Shown here: piece after piece, positions 9,601 to 17,100 of the stretch | How the letters are laid out: each line of letters opens with the position of its first letter | How positions within the stretch are numbered: position 1 is the first letter of the stretch | Source of the DNA: Bacteroidota bacterium | GTDB taxonomy: Bacteria; Bacteroidota; Bacteroidia; NS11-12g; UBA955 | DNA length: 64,000 nucleotides | NCBI GenBank assembly: GCA_016787485.1 | Contig: JAEUUL010000038.1 | Coordinates: 170,117-234,116, forward strand | Direction: 5' to 3' | Position numbers and translations under genes: made by a program | The notes under the pieces: model-generated | Told to the model about the DNA's origin: nothing | Seen by the model: the letters and a program-made list of their open reading frames with translations, nothing else | Databases searched by the model: none

Positions 9601-10798
9601 CTTCATTGTTCTCTCCGATGCCAATTACCCCCTTCAGCCAGTTCCAGGCCATGCTGCCATAATCACGAACAGGCTGTGTCCAGTCCCATATGCGCTGTCC
9701 TATGTTTTGCATCCATTGCCATATATCTGAGGCAGTGTGGCTGAGCCATTCCATTACGGGTGCACCATATGAAGTCCAGAGACCGCTGAAAAAGGTGCCT
9801 ATTGGACGCACAAAATCCACAAGTCCGTTCCATGCATCGGTGGCTACCGCGCTGATAATGTTCTTCAGTTCAGTAAGTGCTGCAAACAAGGGCTGACAAT
9901 CACCGGCCATCAATGCCGCCAGTATGCCAGACATGCGGGTGTACAAATCCCCGAAGACCGATGTGAGGTTGGTTACAAAATTGCCGACCGCAGGGAAAGC
10001 ATCGAAAACGGAATTGAGGCCTTCCTTCAATTTATCAAGGAGCCAGTTAATAACCCCTCTGTCCCAGATATCGCGCACAATCTGGTAGAATTCGGTGGGA
10101 ACCAGACTCTCAAAAATACCCCATGCCCTTTCGGCCAGCCAATCACCAGCTCCGCGTTGTGCTTCGGGTTCTGCTTTCTGCGCTGTCTTTTCCTTTCGGG
10201 ACACTGCTGCGCCCTGCTGTATGGTATGGGTGAGTTCATGGGCCAGCAAATGCTTACCCGAAGGACTCGACGGGTCATACTCACCCTGGTTGAAATAGAT
10301 ATTACTGCCAACGGTAAATGCCCTTGCCCCTATGGCATCATTCATACCTGCGGCATGATTGCCCGTGTGAATCCGAACCGCACTGAAATCTGCGCCCATT
10401 TTGGTACCCATCTCCCGGTGCACATGCATGGGCAACGGGCTTCCTCCTCCCTGGGTGGCCCGTACTCCTGCATCCACATGGTCGGGTGCCGGAGTGGATA
10501 TGGGTTGAGTACCTCCTTCGGGTTGAACTTTCAGATCTTTCTCTTTGCGGTTCAGAACCTGTCCCGATTGCAGATCACGCTGGTTTTTTTCTTTGCGTTG
10601 AAGTTTGTCCTCTGCTTCGCATTCCGTGCACTTGCAATTGGCAACCGCACTCATCGATGCCTGTCCGCTTCCACGGCTCACCTGCATCTGAATGCTCTTA
10701 CCGGCAGGAGTACTCATCACCTGTGCGGCAACAGCGTCTGCTTCAGTTTCAAGCGGGTCATTGGTGGCACCTACCTGCAGCTTTTTCTGCACAGGCAA
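6623..10798 (-). CDS. eCIS DUF4157 protein with long helical region and nuclease-like C-terminus
   Basis: This 1391-residue protein is the likely cargo of the injection system. Residues 1-30 hold the 'DPLETEADAVAAQVM' motif that opens eCIS DUF4157 proteins. A cysteine cluster (CKCTEC) lies near 55-60. The DUF4157 domain (about 118-197) carries the zinc-peptidase motif HELTH at 187-191. Residues about 210-1000 are a long series of amphipathic helices rich in Trp ('IWQWMQNIGQRIWDW'), resembling a tape-measure or membrane-active region. From about 1010 the protein becomes polar; near 1168 'KGHLLNDNLGG' followed by 'TNLTPL' matches the DNA/RNA non-specific endonuclease group found in such proteins. 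The start is uncertain: the listed codon is TTG, while a family-like sequence ('VQRLGG') continues in frame upstream into the ATPase gene end. The SUKH-like gene follows after one base. Confidence 0.8.
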   Translation of the reverse strand: MPVQKKLQVGATNDPLETEADAVAAQVMSTPAGKSIQMQVSRGSGQASMSAVANCKCTECEAEDKLQRKEKNQRDLQSGQVLNRKEKDLKVQPEGGTQPISTPAPDHVDAGVRATQGGGSPLPMHVHREMGTKMGADFSAVRIHTGNHAAGMNDAIGARAFTVGSNIYFNQGEYDPSSPSGKHLLAHELTHTIQQGAAVSRKEKTAQKAEPEAQRGAGDWLAERAWGIFESLVPTEFYQIVRDIWDRGVINWLLDKLKEGLNSVFDAFPAVGNFVTNLTSVFGDLYTRMSGILAALMAGDCQPLFAALTELKNIISAVATDAWNGLVDFVRPIGTFFSGLWTSYGAPVMEWLSHTASDIWQWMQNIGQRIWDWTQPVRDYGSMAWNWLKGVIGIGENNEGAENNNGIIQWISGKAQDAWNGLKQVLNPVIEPIQEVATSIVSILPLDAIMNLRDTVQGWFQGVNSMAATMGEDPSAIEQQANQASLRDTILPAVLQSVVSVQQGIAGAGQWISEKVGGFAGQISGFISGLASSEWFSFVGNALSWVSDAATSLGTWVQQGVVSLFTGISNGLGYLASFITPILNALQRIVDTITNLMGRIGDFVLGPFMLIPECIRTPIKNFLLEQILARIPLFNQLTAIGDAWTRLQTVAMTILYQVFVNGDLFGAVWTFFRSMLGLLGIPPELVVSILANASSAVVDILGNPLGFFVNLGRGVLQGFSQFFDNIGTHLLNGVVNWLTGQMQSIGIQPPADFSFGSIFGFILQILGITVDNIFRLLATRIGEERAARLRSMLDMATGAWAFVRDVVERGPVAIWERIQEQLSNLWNMVITNVVTYISERIMAQATIWLLGLLDISGIMPVVNTLIAVYRAIQSFVEYFVPILQIVNQYMGMLADVASGNVAGAANFLEQLLENALPIIIGFCASQFGFGNLAHRMSEILGAIRERIDNGILWVIDQAIRIGGAIMDMGRSAVSAVTGWVRGVLGLEKRFQGRDNHNHRLFFRESNGTAQLMINPDPAGPFETWVNAVHIDPAGDPGGERATAKANAITKARLVDAKNTQIRTAASTAPGGTLDPDHQLMRDQRDLLDSLSLETGKLFVALPVCGNDRNGGVTYNPTLTHGYGTSMEARNLTKNGLAYGSGPFDNTNGTNYHIINRRRYGNGSYYVKGHLLNDNLGGSGNTWTNLTPLKGSVNTALHERIVEARVKNAVTAGNIVNYSVRAVYGRNNAATLKAAVDNYTPPDPAVYDKVKVKEVIDAEMEVPVSLVCNATMLDPANPSGTPAPLVNNVTIANTLDQNPADYSLVAGSLPSVKLSQKDENRMNLIPEIGNISGFSTRIKDAFLQRESQTDPTRFPSFAVLSTYTRTGGGAFFSAAEQAVLVGFASNSRVTMY

Positions 10799-10863
10799 TC
10801 CTCCCAGCCGCTGAACACTGCCGGTATCCGCCTTTTTCAGTATGGGTGCTGCTTCGCCCAGAG

Positions 10864-12240
10864 TTACAAGGTCCTCCCGTTTTTCTTCAGTTCATACCGT
10901 ATACCATCTATCAGGTCTGCCATGCGGATTTCTGTACTCTTCCGTTTCAAAGTCCGCATGCAGGCATACCGTATCACATTCATAATGTGGCCACCGGCCA
11001 ATTCATGTTTGTTCGCCAGTTCTTTCAAATTTACTTTTGATTCCAGACGCGCATTTTCCGGAATTCCATGGGTCCAGAGTTTAAGTCTTTCCGCGGGACC
11101 AGGCATGGGAAAATGGATTACTGACTGAAAACGACGCACAAAAGCCTCGTCCATATTGTTCCGGAAATTTGAAGCCAGAATGACAAGTCCGTTGTAGTCC
11201 TCCACACGTTGCAGCAGATAACTCACCTCCTGATTGGCATACCTGTCACGGCTATCGCCCACCTGGGTGCGTTTGCCAAACAAAGAATCTGCCTCGTCAA
11301 AAAACAGAATCCAGCCGCGGTGCTCTGCCCGGTCAAATACCCTGGCCAGATTTTTTCCGGTTTCACCAATGTATTTGCTGATAATCTGGGACAAATCTAT
11401 TCTGAACACCGGCTTGTTGTGTCGTTTGCCCAGCAGGGAAGCGGCAAGTGTTTTTCCCGTTCCCGGCGGACCAAAAAACAATGCCTTAAACCCCGGAGAT
11501 AACCGCTTTCCCATGCCCCAATCCTGCATCAGCACCTGATTGTACTGAAGCCATGTATCCAAATCTTCCAATTCGGTCCGTGTGGTATCATTCACCACCA
11601 AATCCTTCCAATCCAGATTGGATAACAACCTGCGCGCCGGGAATTCCGGACTGAATGCCGGCTCACTCACCATTCCGGTTGTGAGCAATTCCAGAAAATG
11701 CGGACTGATCGTCAGGGGCATTCCCAACATCGGTTCACCAGGTGGCGGCGCAGTATGGTCCAATACTCCCCTGGCAAATAAGGGATGACCAGGTTTCAAA
11801 AGTTCCTGCAACCTGAATCTGAGTCCAATATCATCACTGGCAGCAATAAACATGTATGTTTCGGCCGTAGGCAAAAATCCGTTGTGTATTTTTCCTTTGC
11901 GCCCGCCAAATTCCGTATAAATCTGGCCTGTGCGAGCATTGTTTACAAGGAACAAATCCAGAATCTGTGGCTTTACATGCGGAATCAGCGCCAGCATGAG
12001 CAACAGCCTTTCATAAAAATCCAGGTTCAGTTCATTGCACAATGCTGCATACGCCGATTCGCCTTCAAACTCTGGCATAATTGCCGAAACCAGTTCTGTA
12101 CCGGGCGCAACTGCTCCGCTGTTTATATCGCTGCGCAATTGCAATACATCTTCAAGCCACTGCAATTCTGCGGCAAGGTGCTCTGCATTTTTCGCAGTGC
12201 TGTAATTTACCAGTCCGTAATAATGAGATAGTTGTTCCAT
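10864..12240 (-). CDS. AAA+ ATPase of the contractile injection system (Afp15-like)
   Basis: The 458-residue protein has an N-terminal recognition region (1-210), then a single AAA+ core: Walker A GPPGTGKT at 257-264, Walker B 'ILFFDEAD' ending near 318, sensor-1 asparagine in 'LASNFRNNMDEAFVRRF', and arginine residues just after. This is the Afp15/PVC15 type ATPase present in every eCIS locus, which is needed for particle assembly or cargo loading (family knowledge). It starts inside the end of the tape-measure gene (34-base overlap), showing translational coupling, and precedes the DUF4157 gene. That order, ATPase next to cargo, fits a loading role but does not prove it. Confidence 0.9.
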   Translation of the reverse strand: MEQLSHYYGLVNYSTAKNAEHLAAELQWLEDVLQLRSDINSGAVAPGTELVSAIMPEFEGESAYAALCNELNLDFYERLLLMLALIPHVKPQILDLFLVNNARTGQIYTEFGGRKGKIHNGFLPTAETYMFIAASDDIGLRFRLQELLKPGHPLFARGVLDHTAPPPGEPMLGMPLTISPHFLELLTTGMVSEPAFSPEFPARRLLSNLDWKDLVVNDTTRTELEDLDTWLQYNQVLMQDWGMGKRLSPGFKALFFGPPGTGKTLAASLLGKRHNKPVFRIDLSQIISKYIGETGKNLARVFDRAEHRGWILFFDEADSLFGKRTQVGDSRDRYANQEVSYLLQRVEDYNGLVILASNFRNNMDEAFVRRFQSVIHFPMPGPAERLKLWTHGIPENARLESKVNLKELANKHELAGGHIMNVIRYACMRTLKRKSTEIRMADLIDGIRYELKKNGRTL

Positions 12241-13787
12241 GGCAATTTTAACGTACTGTATGACCAGGGTAAACGGTCCAGCAAAATATCGTAACTGTTC
12301 TTCTCTACAGAGAGCTGATACTGTCCAAAATCAAAAGACAACCGGCCATTTCTTTGCAAAAAAGCAGGGGGGAATCCCCGGCTGTCCTTCATTTTCAGGG
12401 CATCCCAGTTCTGAACAACCGCATCCAGCAAATCCTGACATTCTTTCCGGAGCCGTGTGGTAAAATGGAAGCGGGTTTCAATGTCTTCACCAGCAGGTAT
12501 TCCACAAATAATCTTGTTCAACAACATATCGGCAGGAACTACAGCCAATTCAGGAAATACAATTTTTTGCAATATCCAGGCGGCTTTGTGCTGCATCCTT
12601 TCATTCACCCAGGATTGTCCGTCCCAAAAGCCCAACTCTCTGAAAAAGGCAGGCAAATAGGTGCCGAGCAATACCAGCCCTGCATTCTCCACCCATTCTC
12701 CGTCGTTGTCCAATTCTGAAATAAAAGTCTGTGTGCCGGTTTTCACGGATTTTTCATTTGCCGGATTCAATTCACGCAATTTACGAAACTCATCCTTAAC
12801 CAATAAATCGCTGCTTTTATTTTCAGTCTTTTCTGCAATATCACCAGAAATGCCAGATTCAACAATTTCCTGAACGGCACTTTTTCCGGCATATTCTGCG
12901 GCCAGCCATTCCTCAATCTCCGGAAAAACTGCGGTTTTGTGCTGAGTCATTCTGCGCAGTGCAATTGCAATTCTCTTTGCTGCAAATGGCTTTAATGAAA
13001 CAGGTATATACTCCGCTAAAAAATCAACAAAAACAGCTTCCCATTTTTTGTGAATCCCTCCGGGATTTCTCAGCGTCTGTTCACTCAGGAACCTGAGATA
13101 AGTTTCCAGCAATTCCTGGTCTTTCCTGCGGGCCGTGTCTCCAAACAGATACCGAATAAACATTCTGTTTTTCCAGAACATTTGTTCTATACCTGACAGT
13201 ATTTCAGTCCATGCCAGGGCAAGTTGCTTTATCAGTGGAACAGGCAAACTGCGCATAAACCGCTGCAGATATTCAGGCTTTTGCAGCAATCCCGCCAATG
13301 GAGAGATCTCAGCAAGCACAGGATTCCTGACCATACCCCTTACCCATGAATTCAGCGGGTCACCCTGTCCGGTATGGTTGTGCCAGGTTCTCCTGCCCGT
13401 TTGCAATTGCACTATTGCCTGCCGTGGAACGCCTTCTTTCCTTTCTGCATCGGTTAAATTTCCGGCAGACTCATTCCCCTGCAAACCCGCCGGGAAATGC
13501 CTGCTGCTGTGTGCGATTACATACTGATACAGCTTCTCCCTCACCGCTTGCTCCAATGACTGCATATCCGTCCAGGAAGGAAGGTCGCCAAGGTCTAATT
13601 CCAGCCGTTCTACACGGACATGGTGTCCTGCAGGTGCCAGTTCCTGACAAAATTGTTCCAGCACAAAAGGCAGCCGGTTTCTGGAAAATTCAGAAGCCAT
13701 TTCCTGCAGGGAAGCAGCCACCACGGTAGAACCCGATTTCAGATTCCAGCGTTGCCGGTATACGGTATGACTGCCTTTTCCGGACAT
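12207..13787 (-). CDS. Contractile injection system tape measure protein (Afp14-like)
   Basis: The 526-residue product begins like CIS tape-measure proteins: a short strand ('YRQRWNLK'), a helix, then 'VRVERLELDLGDLPSW', the family's clearest signature near residue 60. The remainder is mostly helical with many Trp and Leu residues and no membrane segment. Tape-measure proteins run through the tube and set its length. It sits directly before the ATPase gene, the same order as afp14-afp15. Its stop lies 34 bases inside the ATPase reading frame. The region around residues 300-350 is charged and low in order, so part of the protein may be a flexible linker. Confidence 0.75.
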   Translation of the reverse strand: MSGKGSHTVYRQRWNLKSGSTVVAASLQEMASEFSRNRLPFVLEQFCQELAPAGHHVRVERLELDLGDLPSWTDMQSLEQAVREKLYQYVIAHSSRHFPAGLQGNESAGNLTDAERKEGVPRQAIVQLQTGRRTWHNHTGQGDPLNSWVRGMVRNPVLAEISPLAGLLQKPEYLQRFMRSLPVPLIKQLALAWTEILSGIEQMFWKNRMFIRYLFGDTARRKDQELLETYLRFLSEQTLRNPGGIHKKWEAVFVDFLAEYIPVSLKPFAAKRIAIALRRMTQHKTAVFPEIEEWLAAEYAGKSAVQEIVESGISGDIAEKTENKSSDLLVKDEFRKLRELNPANEKSVKTGTQTFISELDNDGEWVENAGLVLLGTYLPAFFRELGFWDGQSWVNERMQHKAAWILQKIVFPELAVVPADMLLNKIICGIPAGEDIETRFHFTTRLRKECQDLLDAVVQNWDALKMKDSRGFPPAFLQRNGRLSFDFGQYQLSVEKNSYDILLDRLPWSYSTLKLPWNNYLIITDW

Positions 13788-13795
13788 AGATGCTG

Positions 13796-16700
13796 CTATT
13801 TAATATCGTTCTGTGATGTCATCGCAAAATTTACAGTTGCATCACCATTGACAGTTATGGTTTTGGACTGGGTTAACATACCCTGCGTATCAAATACAGT
13901 AACCTTGAGTGTGGCAGCCCCTCCGGGCAGGGAAATACTATAACTTCCGTTTTTGCTGTCAATTGTTGCTTGTTTTCCAGATTTGGTTTCTTCTACAATA
14001 AACTGCCTGGCCAATTGTGTCTGCCCGTTGGCCGGGTTGATATAACTCACTGTGCCTTTTATGGTCCCTTCTTTCACAGCTGTTTTATTCACCACAATAA
14101 AAATGGTTATCTCAGCCCTTCCGGTTTCCACGCCCTGTGCATCCATAATTCCATAAGTAAGCACATCTGTAAGGATCGAATCTCCGGATTTGGCCGCCTG
14201 AGATTCCACTTTTTTTGAATCCGGAGTATAGGTGAGAATCCTGCTCATTTTATTCGGATCAGGAGCCCAGGCCTTTTCGGTCCATTTGGTTTTACCCAGT
14301 TTGGGTTGGGTCACTATTTCCGGTTTGTAATGTGCCGGATCGTAAAAATCATTCAGAATTTTTAAACTGGTGGAATTACCCGTTCCCAATTTATTTGTAT
14401 TTAACAAATTCACCACCATAACATAAGGCACTGGCAGTGGCTTCAGTTCCACATCCGTTACAGGAATATCCGAACAATCATCACAGCACATCGCAGGAAT
14501 TGTAAAATCGGCAACCACGGTTTCCGGATTTTTTTTATAAAATTCATTCCAGTTCTGCGCACTTTTTATGAATAATTCCTGCAACCCCTTAGTTGAATAT
14601 TTATCACTTTGCTCCGTCTTTTTGCCTTTTACAAAATACTTCTTCAGATTGTTGAAATGCAGAGCCTGTTCTGCTGAAGTAAGTTCGTCCTGGCCATGCA
14701 CAACCTGCAACAAAGTTTGCCCCGGATAGACTCCGGCAAGGTGATTGGCCCCGGAATTTTTCTGCAATACTTTTTCAAATCTGTGACTGGCCAGATACTG
14801 TTTTCTGCGCTGTTCATAAATATCCCAGATAGAGGCAATTGTAATGTAGGGATAAATGAAAAACTGATCGACCACATTCAATACAACAGAACCAATCTGC
14901 AGAATAATATACCCCTGTGCCACTGAATAATTGCCCGAATTCACATTGGACGCCACCATTTTGTGGAGGTCTACCATGCGGCGGAGCAGGCATGTATATT
15001 GCTGACGGAATGTGTCAAAATTGAAATTCTCAAACTCCACTGGCATGGCAGATTGCAAACCGCGCAAACATTTCAGGACTTCATCGGCCAGATTAAACGC
15101 CTCTTTTTCCTGAGGTGATGTGTATTTCCCTTTGTTCGCATCTGCTGCTACTTTCAGATTTTCTTCTTTCATGGATTCGGAAATCATAGCCACGCGTGCC
15201 ATGGTTCCATTCAATCCGGCATCCTTTTTATTTACAATTTCCATGGCCGGTGAACTCTCGTTTATGGCTGAAGTTCCGGACATGGTTTTGAAATTGAAAG
15301 GCACATTCTTCATGGGAACAGACTCTTCTGCAGATTCATTCACTACAGGGTTTTCAGTCATCTTATCTGAATTCACATCCATTTTCATGGCTTGTGGTTC
15401 AGGAGCTGCTTCGGTCTCTTTGGCAAAGAAAGCAGTGCGGGCCTGCACCATGGTTTTGGCTGAACCCATTACACTGATCAGGTTGCGGAGCACAAAGAGC
15501 ATTTTGTTCCTCCAGGTGCTGTAGTCAACCTGCAAGTCGGGAAATTCACAATTAAACCAGGAATTCGCCGGGGTTTTCGCACCCAGCCAGGCACGGGAAG
15601 TGCGTATGCCAATCTGAAAATGACCGGCCCATTGTTTTATGCATTTCTCAGCATCTGATACAGGCATTCCAAAGTGGCCCTCGGTCCGGTAAAAAGGCAG
15701 TTCACTGATGTCAAAATGCCATGGGGTATTCAGCGGATTCTTAGCAACACCACTGTTCTCAAAGGTAAACTGATTATGCCAGGAAGGCACCTTTGAAGGG
15801 GTGCTGCACTTTCCGGGATCTTCATCGGCCCAGAAAGATTCGAGACCCGATTTATCTTCATAATACAGCGGCAATGCCTGCACCCCCAGATTAAACCGCT
15901 TCTCAGCATCCGGCGTAATCTTAACGGGGTTCTTGAGTTTATCTGCCACTTCTGTGGGTTCATTTTCGTAGGATTTGAGCAACGACAAAAGTCTTTTAAA
16001 CCTGCGAATCGCTTGTTTTTTCAGAAACTTCTGTTCATTGTGTATCGGGCTTTCGATAAACAATTGCCGCAGAGGATCGGGCGGACATGTGCTGTTTCCC
16101 AATGTGAGGTGCTGCGGAAACCGGTCCATATTGATAATACATTCACTGAAAATACGCGAGGCAGTGCTGCAGAATTCACGGTATGCCTTTACAACATCCA
16201 GTGCATGATCATACAGATACTGAACTCCGGGTTTACCCGCCACATGTTGCAGGCTTTCCACCAGCCACCTGTCATAAGCTGTCTCTGCAAAACTGAGGGG
16301 CAAAGCGGGTATTTGCGCACTGAGTAAAGGACTGAATACCGAATAGGACTGTTGAATGGCCTTAAACAAATCCGGGGCAGTGGAGAGTATGCATTTCACA
16401 TATTCCAGAGAGAGCTGGTCATAGGTCTGCGAATTGTTGTGATTCCATAACGGGCGGGGCATTGCAACATCCGGGAGGTTATACTTGCCCGGGAACATTT
16501 CGCCACCGGTGTTGTTTGCCCGCACATTGATTTTATTCTGAATATCGCTTCTGGGAATGAGCAGTTTGCGCACTGAGAAAATGCGGTCTATGCCAATGTC
16601 ATCGCAACTTTTGCCAAGGCAGCTTTTTAAATCTTTGTCATATACCTCCAGAAACAATACCACGGCATATTGGGCCCAATTGATTGCAAGATCCTTCAGT

Positions 16701-17089
16701 GGTTTAACCCCGGTGGCATTTTTTTCAGCCTCACCCACAAGCTCATACATGGAAATGTCGGTTACCAGTTGGTTTTGCGCATTCAGGGTCTGAAACGGAA
16801 GATAGGTTGTGTCCTTGGGAAGGCTATAGGTTCTCCAGTAACCCAATTCACATTTTGCCTGGGTAATGAGATACCCTTCGGAAGTAACTCCGTTTCCTTC
16901 GGATATATGAACCACAGGCGCAGCACCTGTAACAACCGTCACATCAAATCCACAGGCAATACCAGCTCCCAGCAACCTCACCCGGGTGAGTCTTTCCTGC
17001 TGGTCCAGATAGTCTCGCATGTCGTTCAGCTGACCCGAGGTAAGTACCTGATTGTCTTCAAATACGGGATAATTTTTTTCGATGATCAT
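13796..17089 (-). CDS. Large eCIS protein of unknown function at the Afp13 position
   Basis: The 1097-residue protein occupies the place that afp13 (tail fibre) takes in Afp-type clusters, between the Afp12-like and tape-measure genes. Its N-terminus ('YPVFEDNQVLTSGQLNDM') looks like the attachment part of baseplate-associated proteins, with 'LLGAGIACGFDV' soon after. The middle (roughly 200-900) is helical and polar. A run around 570-660 is rich in Met, Ala and Glu, probably a flexible linker. A cysteine cluster 'MCCDDCSD' is found near 880. The last 90 residues ('IKGTVSYINPANGQ' to the end) resemble a carboxypeptidase-regulatory-like beta sandwich. I do not recognise a known fibre fold. Receptor binding or baseplate decoration are both possible. 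The start ATG at 17089 lies 12 bases past the previous stop. Confidence 0.65.
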   Translation of the reverse strand: MIIEKNYPVFEDNQVLTSGQLNDMRDYLDQQERLTRVRLLGAGIACGFDVTVVTGAAPVVHISEGNGVTSEGYLITQAKCELGYWRTYSLPKDTTYLPFQTLNAQNQLVTDISMYELVGEAEKNATGVKPLKDLAINWAQYAVVLFLEVYDKDLKSCLGKSCDDIGIDRIFSVRKLLIPRSDIQNKINVRANNTGGEMFPGKYNLPDVAMPRPLWNHNNSQTYDQLSLEYVKCILSTAPDLFKAIQQSYSVFSPLLSAQIPALPLSFAETAYDRWLVESLQHVAGKPGVQYLYDHALDVVKAYREFCSTASRIFSECIINMDRFPQHLTLGNSTCPPDPLRQLFIESPIHNEQKFLKKQAIRRFKRLLSLLKSYENEPTEVADKLKNPVKITPDAEKRFNLGVQALPLYYEDKSGLESFWADEDPGKCSTPSKVPSWHNQFTFENSGVAKNPLNTPWHFDISELPFYRTEGHFGMPVSDAEKCIKQWAGHFQIGIRTSRAWLGAKTPANSWFNCEFPDLQVDYSTWRNKMLFVLRNLISVMGSAKTMVQARTAFFAKETEAAPEPQAMKMDVNSDKMTENPVVNESAEESVPMKNVPFNFKTMSGTSAINESSPAMEIVNKKDAGLNGTMARVAMISESMKEENLKVAADANKGKYTSPQEKEAFNLADEVLKCLRGLQSAMPVEFENFNFDTFRQQYTCLLRRMVDLHKMVASNVNSGNYSVAQGYIILQIGSVVLNVVDQFFIYPYITIASIWDIYEQRRKQYLASHRFEKVLQKNSGANHLAGVYPGQTLLQVVHGQDELTSAEQALHFNNLKKYFVKGKKTEQSDKYSTKGLQELFIKSAQNWNEFYKKNPETVVADFTIPAMCCDDCSDIPVTDVELKPLPVPYVMVVNLLNTNKLGTGNSTSLKILNDFYDPAHYKPEIVTQPKLGKTKWTEKAWAPDPNKMSRILTYTPDSKKVESQAAKSGDSILTDVLTYGIMDAQGVETGRAEITIFIVVNKTAVKEGTIKGTVSYINPANGQTQLARQFIVEETKSGKQATIDSKNGSYSISLPGGAATLKVTVFDTQGMLTQSKTITVNGDATVNFAMTSQNDIK

Positions 17090-17100
17090 AGGAGTTGTGT

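Noticed and set aside
10157..11128. 323-codon plus-strand open frame opposite the DUF4157 and ATPase genes
   Set aside because: It is antisense to two strongly supported genes, has no domain or start context, and reads as a shadow of their codon bias.
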